DNA from: Burkholderia sp. MS389
Lineage (GTDB): Bacteria; Pseudomonadota; Gammaproteobacteria; Burkholderiales; Burkholderiaceae
DNA: 64,000 bases
Direction of reading: 5' to 3'
Assembly: GCF_016899425.1 (NCBI RefSeq)
Contig: NZ_CP045996.1
Coordinates: 62,001 to 126,000, forward strand
This document shows, piece by piece, positions 35,292-44,331 of this stretch (within the stretch, counting starts at the first letter, position 1; each line of letters opens with the position of its first letter). Below the pieces are notes generated by a model. That model had not been told where the DNA came from, made no database searches, and worked only from the letters and a program-made list of their open reading frames with translations. Made by a program: the position numbers and the translations under genes.

Positions 35292-35738
35292 ATGTTAGTG
35301 GCCTCAGCTTGGCTTTCCGTTCCGGTATCGACGGTCATCCATGAGCTTGGGCATCTGCTGATGGGGATCGCATTCGGCGTACCCGTTTCGGAGCTCAGAC
35401 TTGGTGGTGGAAAGCAGCGCTTGGTCCTTCAGTTCGGCCCGAATTTCCGGCTCCTGCATGGTTGGTTACCATTCACCGGTCACGTCGAATTCAAATGGTT
35501 GCCGATATCCCGGCCACGGCGTGTCGCGGTGTACGCTGCAGGCGTGGGTGCAACGTTTCTGGCAGCGGCGGTAGTTTGCGTCTTTCCTCTCCAGGGACAG
35601 ACGGCCTCACAAGCGGGGGTCCTGCTTGTTGTCGTTCTGTCAGGGCTCGAGAACCTCGCAACGCGCCATCCAGAGATTGGTCGTTGGTCAGATGGAGAGG
35701 CGATGCGGGGACTGCTGGCGTACAAAAAAGCTCCCTGA
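35292..35738 (+). CDS. M50-family membrane metalloprotease-like protein, N-terminus uncertain
   Basis: A 148-residue protein with the zinc protease motif HELGHLLMG (about residues 17-25) inside a hydrophobic helix, as in site-2 proteases, and two further membrane segments (VAVYAAGVGATFLAAAVVCVF and VLLVVVLSGLENLATRHPEI). The usual second motif (NxxPxxPLDG) is not visible. The ATG at 35292 has no ribosome site. The same frame is open from 35211 and encodes another hydrophobic helix (VLTISLIYASAAAADLYPA), so the true start is upstream. An ATG at 35195 is one frame away, so a one-base frameshift near 35208 is possible. The gene may be a decayed or unusual regulator-cleaving protease. Confidence 0.55.
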   Translation: MLVASAWLSVPVSTVIHELGHLLMGIAFGVPVSELRLGGGKQRLVLQFGPNFRLLHGWLPFTGHVEFKWLPISRPRRVAVYAAGVGATFLAAAVVCVFPLQGQTASQAGVLLVVVLSGLENLATRHPEIGRWSDGEAMRGLLAYKKAP

Positions 35739-35830
35739 GCGCGATTGGGAACCCGCGCACAGTCAGCGAAGGCAATAACGGCGCGGCAATCCAGGGCGAA
35801 CTGCATCGCTATGTCGCCATCCCCGATCCT

Positions 35831-36216
35831 GGTCGCTGCCATCGATCTGGATCAGTTCGCCCAGGCACGCCCGGCGCGCTCGCGGCTGATACACCTTCGG
35901 CGGTCGTTGCCGGCGCGGAATCCACAAGCCAGCGTCCGTCATCAGCTTCCTGACTGGTTTCCTTGGCCAGCCGAATGCCGTGGCATTCCAAGAGCTTCTC
36001 GCAGGCCGGCGTCGGCCCAAAATCGGCGTAGCGATCGGGGATGAACGACAGCGCCCGGTCGGCGGCTCCCGGGTCGAGGCGACGATTGCCAGGCTTCGCT
36101 CGGTGTCCAGACACCAAATCCGCCGGGCCATGCTCACGCAGCCGGGCGACCAGCCGGCGAGCCTGCCGCGTCGTCAACTCCAGCCGTGCTGCCGCACACC
36201 AAAGCGGACATTTCAA
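35831..36216 (-). pseudogene. ISNCY-type transposase fragment, frameshifted and truncated
   Basis: The first frame starts MKCPLWCAAARLELTTRQA at 36216 and reads a helix-turn-helix plus LDPGAADRALSFIPDRYADFGPT and GIRLAKET. Near 35960 it must shift to a second frame to continue VRKLMTDAGLWIPRRQRPP and GELIQIDGSD, where the first catalytic Asp of the DDE domain lies. Homology stops there, so the C-terminal catalytic half is missing. This is an insertion-sequence relic. Terminal repeats were not located. Confidence 0.75.
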
Positions 36217-36375
36217 TCTAGCTGCTACAACAAAAAATTCGCCAGATACAATTATGTAAAATGAATTCCTAACGAAATCAGCAGACAGTGGGCGCGTGTG
36301 GAAAGGAATGGTTCAGCCCCTGCTGTGAGCCGCCGGATTTCGGTGAGCTACCGAAGGTGACCCGCCGGCTCGAAT

Positions 36376-36526
36376 TCATTGCGGAATCAAGAAGCGGTCT
36401 CGATTTCTGGCCTTGGCAATCCACGAAGGCGGCTTGCCTAGACCGCTCCAGGTGGCGCCGCTCTTCGGATCCTGATATTTCGGTACGGAGGGAGTACGCA
36501 AGTGCAGAGGCGCCGCGAATGAAGGC
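36376..36526 (-). pseudogene. H-NS-like protein fragment (C-terminal DNA-binding domain)
   Basis: A frame ending at TGA (36378-36376) reads MPSFAAPLHLRTPSVPKYQD, then PKSGATWSGLGKPPSWIAKA, then RNRDRFLIPQ. This is the H-NS-type DNA-binding tail and closely resembles the intact H-NS protein at 44014 (DPKTGATWSGRGKAPQWIA). The N-terminal oligomerisation domain is missing, so this is a relic of a second H-NS gene. Confidence 0.7.
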
Positions 36527-36558
36527 ATCCCGTGCCATGGTGTCACACCAGAAGGCGT

Positions 36559-36960
36559 CTATCTACTTACGGTTACGCTCTTCGCCAGAAGAACAATCCA
36601 ACCTCCATATACAGGCTCGATTTCAAGGAAGACTTTCTCGCCGCGCTTGATCGCAGCGATCTCGCGCTCAACTGCCGGTAGCCAGATGGCCTCATTCATT
36701 TGGTCACGGGGTACCCCTGACAGCAGAAGCGCTAGCGAGGTCCGATAGTCATTCGGATCACTCATTAAGTCCCATAGAAAAGCCCTGTCAACGATGCTCT
36801 TGTCGCGGAACTTTTCAGCGACAAAACGCTCCACTCCTTTCGCAACTAGGGTGAAACGCTGCTTGGCTTGTCCGCGGAAAGAAATGCTGACACCATTATC
36901 GTCCTCGGTCAGGACGATCCCAGTGACATGCGCTTCTACGAAATCAGAGAAATCGATCAT
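36559..36960 (-). CDS. Candidate immunity protein for the secreted Rhs toxin
   Basis: A 133-residue soluble protein starting MIDFSDFVEAHVTGIV, with AGGAG eight bases before the ATG at 36960. It lies 17 bp after the stop of the large Rhs gene in the same direction, the standard place for the cognate immunity gene. No signal peptide is seen, so it would act in the cytoplasm. Motifs include SISFRGQAKQRFTLVAKGVERF and VYGGWIVLLAKSVTV. I do not recognise a named immunity family. The function is inferred from position and size. Confidence 0.65.
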   Translation of the reverse strand: MIDFSDFVEAHVTGIVLTEDDNGVSISFRGQAKQRFTLVAKGVERFVAEKFRDKSIVDRAFLWDLMSDPNDYRTSLALLLSGVPRDQMNEAIWLPAVEREIAAIKRGEKVFLEIEPVYGGWIVLLAKSVTVSR

Positions 36961-36977
36961 TGGTGAACTCCTGTTTG

Positions 36978-39900
36978 TCATGGCCTGCGGGGCCATGGAG
37001 AATAAGGGCGCCCTGGCTCCTCGCGCTCTCCCCCCGGCCACTCATGCACATGGTCGACCTCATTGCCTTGATGCGGTTTGTCATAATCGCGCAGTGGCAA
37101 GCCATCCGGTCCGTATTCACGTCCTCGACGCGGCCCCTCAATCCAACCATTCTCGGGACCCTCATCGGGAGGATTTTTTGGCCTATTAAACGTCGGCCCA
37201 TTAAACAGATCCATGAACCAGTTCGGAACACCTCCTGTATCAGGACTGCAACCCGGCGCAGGCATTGGCGGCAGAATGGGAATTGGAATTGCCTGCAACC
37301 CCGTCGGGTCGCTGAACTGCACCGGATCCCCACTGACATAAGCGTACAGGTTTCCTTCTGAGTCGCTTGTCTCGCCACTCGGATCGCGTGAGAGCCATCG
37401 CCCCGTCACGGGATCGTAGGCGCGGAACATTGTCAGGTACAGACCGCTATCCGCGTTCGCGAACATCCCCGCATATCCATAGTCGGTCAAGGGGGGATTC
37501 GATTGCAACGCGGCACCGTATGCGTCATAGTCGTAAGCCGGTGCGCTACCGCTCGTAAAGGCCCGTCGAACTGATCCGATTTGATCGACCCCGTAATAGG
37601 CGTATTGCGCCGGACTCCCCGGTTGGAATTCGCCCTCCGCGTAGTAGCCGCGTGTCACGGCGTTGCTGATGCCTCTTGCTTGACAAGGACGCAGACCACA
37701 CCAGATGTAGGAAGTCGTTACCGTTCCGCCAGCGCCCGCGGGCGTACTGCTAATTGATGTTCTGCGTCCCAGCCCGTCATAGGTGAAACTGGTCGCCTTG
37801 CCAGACTGGCCAGGATACGCGATCGCGACCAGTCTGTTCTCGGCGTCCCAACTATACGTGCGCCCTCCATCCGATAGGAGATTTCCGTTGGCGTCGTACG
37901 TCAAAGGCTGGCTTGCTGCGGGCGGATTTGACAGCGTCGTGAGTTGGTTGAGCGTATTGTAGTTCGCTGTCTGCGTCGTCGCGCTTGACGGATAGGAAAT
38001 CGTTGCGTCACTCGTTTGAGTGGTGCCCGTCGTCATGTCCTCGTCGTTTGACGTATATTGAAACGTTGTGTACTGGCCAGACGACAATCCGGTCGTATTG
38101 ACACCGGAAAGACGCCGATCACCCGAATTCGGAAGATAACTCCATGTCGTTCCGAGCGAGGCACCCGCAAGCTGGCGTGACGCGATCTGACGGGTCTGTC
38201 CGAGGTAACCAAGTGTGAAAGAACCCAGATCACTTGCATGGGTCACCGGTCGACCAAGCGCGTCGTACTGGAAAGTTTCTGGCCCCGCACCTGCAACTGT
38301 TCGGTTGCTCAATCTACCGAGCGCGTCATAAGCATAGGAGATTGTCCCGCTCGCAAACGGCGTGCTCTCCTGCTGACGTTGGAGTGCGCCGTATGTTCCG
38401 ACTGGCACGTAGCTATACTGGTTCGTGCCCGTACCATCACTCATCGACACGATGCGAGGCCAATACGCATCGTAGGAAAACGAAACGTTCGGCGTCGGAT
38501 TTACCGCACCGGTGTATGTGATCGCCGTAACCGCATTGTCCTTCGCATAATTGAATTGCTTGGTCTGTCCGAGCGCGTCGGTAATTGACTTCACGCGACT
38601 CGTCGTATTCTCGTAGGTATAGGTGACCTTGCTTGTATCCGCGTAGGTTTTCGTCGTTAATCGGCCTTGCACGTCATAGTCCCAGCTTGTGACGTTACCC
38701 TTGGGATCCGTTCGGCTGACAAGCCGCCCGCTTGGATCATAGTTCAGAAGAGTCTGTTGACCGCCCGGATCGACTATCGAGGTCCGTCGACGATTCGCAT
38801 CGTAGGTATAGCGCCAGACGCGACCAATTCGATCGGAATATGAAACAAGGTCCAGCTTGTCATATGTGAACCTCTTGTACGTCCCATCGGGGTAGGTGAC
38901 CCGCGTAACACGATCGGCATTGTCGTAGCTATACGATACTTGCCAGCCTTCAGAGTCGGTAAAAGTCGCAACGCGATTGAACGTATCGTACGTATAGGAT
39001 GCCGAGGTTACCCCGTTGGCATTCACAATCGATGTCAGATTTCCGTTCGGATCGTATTGATAACGCGTTGTCTGACCAAGCGGGTTAGTCTTCGCGGTCA
39101 ACTGTCCCGCCGCGTTATACGCGCTAATCGTCGTCTGCCCCGCCGCATCTGTATGTACGATCGGGCGGTGCAGATAGTTGTAGGTGTACTGGTCAACGGT
39201 TGTCCGAGCACCAGCTGTCGTCTGCACCACTGCAGCTAGATCGATCTGGTTTGGAATGCTGAACCCAGTTACCCGGCCTACTGCATCACTCGATTGGATC
39301 TGGTTGAAGAAGCCGGAAGTGTCATATGACGCTTGCGTCAGCTGGGTTGAGCCGTCATCCAGGACGCGGCCAGTCGCTATGGGGCTACTGTAGATTCCCG
39401 CGGCGATACTCTGGGTCTGCCCTGGATAGGCGAACCAGATGCGATTCTCGAGCGGATATTTGATACTCTCGATCGTGGTCGACTTTGTTGCGGCCCCGCC
39501 CGACACGTGGGCAAAATGCGTATCCCGTGCCTTCGTGTAGTCGCAGCCGCCCGTCGGAGTACACCCCGCCGTGACGTATGCACTCTTGTCCCAATGGAAG
39601 CTGCTTCGATACGAAAGATACTGGTTGGTCAAGGTAATCGGCATACCCTGCGGCACGGTGGCAGCCGGATCGCTGTCCGGTATCGAGGCCGGCTCCACCC
39701 ACTCCTCCCTCTCGTGATAGCCTAACGGATCCGTTACATCGACGAATCTCGGTGGCCCACTCGAGGTCGGCGCCGTATACGAAAAACTCGTCGTGCCGTA
39801 AGGCGTCGTCATTTTGTTAATCAGTGAGTTGGCGTCGTAGCCGAAACTCGAAGTTAATCCGATGACGTCTGTAATCGAGGTGAGCCGGCCAGAGTTGTCG

Positions 39901-41609
39901 TAACGCAGAATTGCACTGCGCCCGAACGGATCGGTAATTTGGGTGACAGCCAACGGCGACGAGGGCCGTCCATATGCGAACGTTGTTTGCCTACCCGTCG
40001 CATCCGTAATCGATGTCAATCGCAGACTACTGTCATAGTTGAGCGTGACCACATTCCCCTGCGGGTCAATCACTTGGCTCAGGAAGATTCTCCGCGGATA
40101 CGCGGCGCTACCATTGGACTGCGAGTAAACTTCGACGCCGCCGTTCGCGAGCATGCGACGGTAGGTGATGGGCGATTGCGATGCCAGCAGCAGTATCGAG
40201 CCGTCATCACTCTGCTGAGTGAAGCGTCCAGTGCCAGCACTGTACCCGGTATAGTAGTACGCTCCTCCGCCGGGAAGGTAGCGTGACACGTTCCCGCCCG
40301 CATTTGTCGGGTCGTCAGTCACGTAGGTTAGCCAATTCAATGTCCACTTCTGACCAACGTTGAAGAATGTGAAATTGGCGGGCTGGCTGTCTTCGCGCTG
40401 GTTGTACGTCACCTTCACTTTCATCGACGGGCCGATTGGTGGCACGTAACCGACCGGGGTGTCCGACAGCGTAACGCCGACTGTCCCTTCCTTGATGTCA
40501 TAGCCACACATCGGGCTATTGCAATTGTTCGGTCCGTTGTTGGCGGTCGGATCGTTGGCGTCACCCGGTTGGGTCGCGCTCGTGGGCCCCTTTCCCCAAA
40601 TGGACTCGGCCTCACCCTTGGCGACAACTCGCCATCCCGGCTGCAGCGGCGTACTAGATGGAATTAGGAAATAACCGCTCGCTTCGGCATCAAGAGCCTT
40701 GTCTTTTGCCCATAGACCGTCACCAGGGAACACAGGATCCTGCACGTGATACCGGCCATTGGCGCGACCAAGGATCGCCCCATAATGTCCGACCTTCCAA
40801 TGAACAATCGACGGCACCGGAACCGCTTGGCCTGGTTGGCGGTACACGACACGAGACGCAAACTTCGCGTTGCCGGCGAGCTGCTCGAGCTCCGCCAGAT
40901 TCGTCCCGTTTGAGCCCGCTCGGTAGTATTGCAGCCGGTCTGCTTGCCGATTGTGCGAGTTACGCGAGAGGATCATCAGCCTCAGCGCGACCGGGCCGCA
41001 ATTGAATAGGTGCCGCGGATCCTTGTTCACCAGAGCCAGTTGCTCATGTGCCTGTTGGATTCGCTCGGTCGCGGATCCCGCGATCGCACGGTCGCCCATG
41101 TCATCGAAGAGATTCGACAGGTTTTGCATTTGGCCCAGCGACGCATACAACGCGGCAAGCTCAGCACCCGCGCGATCGACAACCGCCTTGGCTTGCGGAT
41201 CGTTCGCCCGCTTGCCGAGCGCCCATGCCTGCTGCCAGGCGTCGATCGCCTTCGATAAGAAGCCATCGTGCAGATAGGCAAAGCCCAAATTCGCGTAGAT
41301 GGCCGGTGCCCAGCCGGAGTGTGGATAGTGCGCGAGAAACGTCGTCAAACTGCGGATGTCATCTGGCTCGCTGCGGGCCCGATACGTCGACAATGCGTTC
41401 GACAACGCACCATCTTCGGTCGGTGTTGTAGCGCCAGCGCGTACAAGCGGCTCGGCCAAGCCCGCGACGCGAATGGCATCGGAGCCGCCAGATTGGATTC
41501 CCCCTGGCAAAACTTGCTCCGGGTGCGATTGCCCGTGGCCCGCGAGCGGCAAGAGTGCAAAGACTGTGGCGAGGAGCGCGACGACGTATCGCATATTCGT
41601 TATTCTCAT
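36978..41609 (-). CDS. Secreted Rhs/YD-repeat polymorphic toxin with a C39-peptidase-like domain
   Basis: A 1,543-residue protein. I chose the ATG at 41609 (MRITNMRYVVALLATVF), which has GAGG six bases upstream. A Sec signal peptide ends near GHGQS. Residues of about 50-180 are TPR-like helices. Residues of about 185-330 carry a C39-peptidase-like domain with Cys in FNCGPVALRLM, His in KVGHYGAILG and Asp in YHVQDPVF. About 1,000 residues of YD repeats follow, ending in the Rhs core (DPVTGRWLSRDPSG and GDPVQFSDPTGLQ). The last ~100 residues are a variable, Pro-rich tip with GREYGPDGLPLRDYDKPH and NEVDHVHEWPGG, presumed toxin. The peptidase may release the tip or act on a partner. No PAAR or VgrG partner is fused, so it is probably not a T6SS cargo. 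Confidence 0.85.
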   Translation of the reverse strand: MRITNMRYVVALLATVFALLPLAGHGQSHPEQVLPGGIQSGGSDAIRVAGLAEPLVRAGATTPTEDGALSNALSTYRARSEPDDIRSLTTFLAHYPHSGWAPAIYANLGFAYLHDGFLSKAIDAWQQAWALGKRANDPQAKAVVDRAGAELAALYASLGQMQNLSNLFDDMGDRAIAGSATERIQQAHEQLALVNKDPRHLFNCGPVALRLMILSRNSHNRQADRLQYYRAGSNGTNLAELEQLAGNAKFASRVVYRQPGQAVPVPSIVHWKVGHYGAILGRANGRYHVQDPVFPGDGLWAKDKALDAEASGYFLIPSSTPLQPGWRVVAKGEAESIWGKGPTSATQPGDANDPTANNGPNNCNSPMCGYDIKEGTVGVTLSDTPVGYVPPIGPSMKVKVTYNQREDSQPANFTFFNVGQKWTLNWLTYVTDDPTNAGGNVSRYLPGGGAYYYTGYSAGTGRFTQQSDDGSILLLASQSPITYRRMLANGGVEVYSQSNGSAAYPRRIFLSQVIDPQGNVVTLNYDSSLRLTSITDATGRQTTFAYGRPSSPLAVTQITDPFGRSAILRYDNSGRLTSITDVIGLTSSFGYDANSLINKMTTPYGTTSFSYTAPTSSGPPRFVDVTDPLGYHEREEWVEPASIPDSDPAATVPQGMPITLTNQYLSYRSSFHWDKSAYVTAGCTPTGGCDYTKARDTHFAHVSGGAATKSTTIESIKYPLENRIWFAYPGQTQSIAAGIYSSPIATGRVLDDGSTQLTQASYDTSGFFNQIQSSDAVGRVTGFSIPNQIDLAAVVQTTAGARTTVDQYTYNYLHRPIVHTDAAGQTTISAYNAAGQLTAKTNPLGQTTRYQYDPNGNLTSIVNANGVTSASYTYDTFNRVATFTDSEGWQVSYSYDNADRVTRVTYPDGTYKRFTYDKLDLVSYSDRIGRVWRYTYDANRRRTSIVDPGGQQTLLNYDPSGRLVSRTDPKGNVTSWDYDVQGRLTTKTYADTSKVTYTYENTTSRVKSITDALGQTKQFNYAKDNAVTAITYTGAVNPTPNVSFSYDAYWPRIVSMSDGTGTNQYSYVPVGTYGALQRQQESTPFASGTISYAYDALGRLSNRTVAGAGPETFQYDALGRPVTHASDLGSFTLGYLGQTRQIASRQLAGASLGTTWSYLPNSGDRRLSGVNTTGLSSGQYTTFQYTSNDEDMTTGTTQTSDATISYPSSATTQTANYNTLNQLTTLSNPPAASQPLTYDANGNLLSDGGRTYSWDAENRLVAIAYPGQSGKATSFTYDGLGRRTSISSTPAGAGGTVTTSYIWCGLRPCQARGISNAVTRGYYAEGEFQPGSPAQYAYYGVDQIGSVRRAFTSGSAPAYDYDAYGAALQSNPPLTDYGYAGMFANADSGLYLTMFRAYDPVTGRWLSRDPSGETSDSEGNLYAYVSGDPVQFSDPTGLQAIPIPILPPMPAPGCSPDTGGVPNWFMDLFNGPTFNRPKNPPDEGPENGWIEGPRRGREYGPDGLPLRDYDKPHQGNEVDHVHEWPGGEREEPGRPYSPWPRRP

Positions 41610-41708
41610 ACCCAACCTCGGATGTCTTGTCCGGAAACGGCGGCTATGCAGCCGTTATCTGAAGGCAATGTCTTCCGTTTGGCAAACGGAGTAGCGAAGC
41701 AAGTAGGG

Positions 41709-41987
41709 TTAGGAGGGTGTCCAGGGTACGCAACCCCATACTCCGGTCCCCCACGTCATTGGGGGCACCCCATTGCCCGCAGTATTGGTTTGAGAGGTCC
41801 GATTCCCGTTGGCATCATAGCTATAGACGACGCAGATCCCATTGTCGTATAGCGCGGTCGTCACTCGTCCGAGCGGATCGTAGGTGTACTGCGTGGTGGC
41901 GCTCGCGGCTTCTACGGGCACGCTCCCGAACAGACCAAAGACAATCACCGTGAAATAGATTGCGAGTTGCCAATTTCTGGAGAACAT
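41709..41987 (-). CDS. Miniature secreted YD-repeat protein
   Basis: A 92-residue protein starting at 41987 after GGAGGCGGCGC. The signal peptide ends near PVEA-ASATT. The mature part is a single pair of YD repeats (TTQYTYDPLGRVTTALYDNG, then CVVYSYDANGNRTSQTNT) and a Trp-rich end (MTWGTGVWGCVPWTPS). YD repeats normally occur by the dozen in Rhs shells; one pair with its own signal peptide is unusual. It lies 99 bp upstream of the giant Rhs gene, in the same direction, and may be an accessory piece or a decayed Rhs start. Two Cys could form a disulfide. Confidence 0.65.
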   Translation of the reverse strand: MFSRNWQLAIYFTVIVFGLFGSVPVEAASATTQYTYDPLGRVTTALYDNGICVVYSYDANGNRTSQTNTAGNGVPPMTWGTGVWGCVPWTPS

Positions 41988-42004
41988 GCGCCGCCTCCAA
42001 TAGG

Positions 42005-42031
42005 ATTGACCGGAGCATCATCACGGTCAAT
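42005..42031. repeat. Inverted repeat between fibre-like and YD-repeat genes
   Basis: ATTGACCG (42005-42012) and CGGTCAAT (42024-42031) form a perfect 8-bp stem with an 11-base loop. No T-run follows on either strand, so it is a hairpin or protein-binding site more than a classic terminator. Confidence 0.4.
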
Positions 42032-42051
42032 TTCCGACGGTTGGATGGTTA

Positions 42052-43032
42052 TCAGTTCGGTGCTGTAAAGCTGAACGACTGAACGAGCATGATGGATTGC
42101 CCTTGTGCCCAGACGCCAAGCCCCACCATGTCCAGTCCCCCGCCAAGTGCGGTCAGGAACGTGCCAAGTGGCTCAGAACCTCCGGGCACGGGAACCCAAT
42201 CGTATCCGTCCGAGCTGACATAAAACGTGAGTGTTGTTCCATCGTTCGACACGCGGAGCCAGGGTGTCCACGCTGCGGCCGACGCTGGAAAGCCGCTCAG
42301 CGTTTGGGACCAAGTGGTGTTATTCGTCCACCGTTGCGCGATGAGTTGGGCCGGCCAAGCTGTGCCGGAATTGTAGTAACCAAAAAATATCATCCGCCCG
42401 TTCGACGAATTACGCAGCCAAAAGCCTGCTTGGTTATTCGATGCCTGAAAAACGGGCACCTCGATGCGCATATAGACGTCCCATGGCGCGTCTGGTGCAG
42501 GCTGCTCGAGCGATTCAACATTGGATGTCGCATTGACTGGATTGAGGATGAGAGATGCCTTGCCGTCTGTCGCGACTGCTGAACCTTGGTTATTCCAGGT
42601 GAATTGAGCGATCTTCGGAAGCGTCCGTGCAGCCTCAACAGCGTTCCCGCCAGTGGCCGATATAACACCACCGCTCGATACAATGGTGTGTCCGTCGACT
42701 TTGGTGACACCGAACTGCGCCGAGGATGCCTTGTTGCAGGTTAGGGTCGTCGTCCCCGATGTGGAGCAATCGCCGGACAGGTCGCCGCTGGTGATGGACT
42801 TGGGGCCAGAAAATACCGCCAAATTCCCGCTCACGGGAGCACCTGAAGACGCCACGGCGGCATTCGCGCAACCCGCCACCGTATTGAAATTATCCATCAC
42901 CTTAGACGCGTCAGCAGTCTGGCCGTTGACCAACTGGTTTGGCAGCGTACATTGTGCTTGTCCCACGGATGGGCCGGCACCCGCGATGAGAAAAATAAGA
43001 GAGCCGATAGTCGCGAAAAGACGTGATGTCAT
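42052..43032 (-). CDS. Secreted fibre-like protein with a C-terminal lectin-like domain
   Basis: A 326-residue protein starting at 43032 (MTSRLFATIGSLIFLIAGAG) with a signal peptide ending near VGQAQ. Residues of about 60-130 carry the phage-tail-fibre-type stretch GNLAVFSGPKSITSGDLSGD and TSGTTTLTCNKASS. The C-terminal 200 residues look like a beta-sandwich of the LamG/DUF1349 type (WDVYMRIEVPVFQASNNQAG, then PWLRVSNDGTTLTFYVSSDG). It could bind sugar at the target cell surface. It is the first gene of the run fibre, mini-YD, Rhs toxin and immunity, and may be a receptor-binding partner of the toxin. Confidence 0.7.
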   Translation of the reverse strand: MTSRLFATIGSLIFLIAGAGPSVGQAQCTLPNQLVNGQTADASKVMDNFNTVAGCANAAVASSGAPVSGNLAVFSGPKSITSGDLSGDCSTSGTTTLTCNKASSAQFGVTKVDGHTIVSSGGVISATGGNAVEAARTLPKIAQFTWNNQGSAVATDGKASLILNPVNATSNVESLEQPAPDAPWDVYMRIEVPVFQASNNQAGFWLRNSSNGRMIFFGYYNSGTAWPAQLIAQRWTNNTTWSQTLSGFPASAAAWTPWLRVSNDGTTLTFYVSSDGYDWVPVPGGSEPLGTFLTALGGGLDMVGLGVWAQGQSIMLVQSFSFTAPN

Positions 43033-44013
43033 ATTCGATTCCCCGTGCCGCACAACGTTAGTGGTGAGAGAGATTAATGCGATCCGCCGTGTGTGGGCGC
43101 GGCGAAATTTCACATCCGTCTCAGTTGTGTTTATGTCTAAACTGCGGGCGCCTGCCTCTCCGTTGCTGGCCAGTAACAAGCGGAGCAGGATTTGTGTTGA
43201 TTATGATTCTAAGTGGGACCCTAGTCCAAGAAATAGTCTAGTCCAAAATTGGAGAAATTCCCATGTTGTGCCTGGGCGGACAGGAAGGCCAGAATTTTCC
43301 AGATATTGCCGGGGCGGACATTTGGTTTGCTTCCGACGCGATTACGGAAAAATTGTAGCGAACTCGGGAGAATGGTTTGCCAAATCTGAGTTTGGTTGCT
43401 ACCTGTACCTTGCGCGATAGATCGGCCGTGCTGGGGGCCGGAAATCTCCATGTCCGACCGGGATTAATTCTGGTCCGGGGTCAGCGGTACCTCGCAACGC
43501 TGGCACGATCTCACACACCACAGGAACTGAAATGCGGGACGCGGTCGGCGCCGAGCGGACTGCACGACCAGCTCGACATCTCGTGTTATCCGTCGTCTTG
43601 CCCAACTCGAGCGCTGCATTGATGCCGCGTTCGGTTGCCAGCGGGACCTCGACACACAATTCGTGTGGGGGTTTCGTTGATGAAGCCCCAAAGCACAATC
43701 AGCTGGAGTAGAACAGCCAGCCCCATGCACCGAGCCGCGACCCATGCGCAGGGCCTGGAATGCCGCGTGATACTGCAATACGCGTTCTCCTGCTTTCTGT
43801 CGGGGCATTGGCAGCGACAAGGTCTGGGCGACCTTCACACGTCGGGGCAGTCCGAGCCAGCGCGCGAGAATATTGAGCGTGCGCTCGTGAGGTCAATTGC
43901 GATCGGCTATCTCTCCATCGCGGATATAATTCGTGAGCCGAAGTTTCGTGACTACCGCTGACTTCGGAACGATTAACCTACCGAAACATTTCGAAAAAGG
44001 ATCCTACACTCTC
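43033..44013. other. 981-bp stretch without a supportable gene
   Basis: Several frames of about 75-125 codons are open on both strands, but none has a good ribosome site together with a recognisable fold, and they contradict each other. It probably holds promoters for the leftward fibre-Rhs operon and the rightward H-NS gene, and perhaps mobile-element debris. I see no terminal repeat. Confidence 0.4.
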
Positions 44014-44310
44014 ATGCCTACATATCTCGAGCTCAAAGCGCAGGCAGAAGCGCTGGCACAACAAGCAGAAGAAGCTCGACTTGCCGAGCTGGACGCCATC
44101 ATTTCCTCCATGCGCGAACAGATTGCAGAATACGGGATCACGCCGGAACAACTTTTCGGTCGACGTCGCGCCGTTGCACCGAGCCCTCGCGCGCCGATTG
44201 CGCCGAAGTATCGCGATCCGAAGACAGGTGCAACCTGGAGCGGCCGTGGCAAGGCTCCCCAGTGGATTGCGAACGCGAAGAACCGCGATCGCTTTTTGAT
44301 CGAACAGTAA
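44014..44310 (+). CDS. H-NS family nucleoid protein (xenogeneic silencer)
   Basis: A 98-residue protein. MPTYLELKAQAEALAQQAEE opens a coiled-coil oligomerisation region; the C-terminal domain has YRDPKTGATWSGRGKAPQWI and ends KNRDRFLIEQ, the AT-hook-like DNA-binding part of betaproteobacterial H-NS. The start at 44014 is chosen by family N-termini; AAGG lies 15 bases upstream, which is rather far. H-NS proteins silence AT-rich foreign DNA, which fits the island. A decayed copy of the DNA-binding domain lies at 36376-36526. Confidence 0.9.
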   Translation: MPTYLELKAQAEALAQQAEEARLAELDAIISSMREQIAEYGITPEQLFGRRRAVAPSPRAPIAPKYRDPKTGATWSGRGKAPQWIANAKNRDRFLIEQ

Positions 44311-44331
44311 GCCGATCGGCAGTTGGGCACA

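Noticed and set aside
43464..43838. 124-codon minus-strand frame between the fibre-like and H-NS genes
   Set aside because: No ribosome site, no recognisable fold, and opposite-strand frames overlap it; possibly mobile-element debris.
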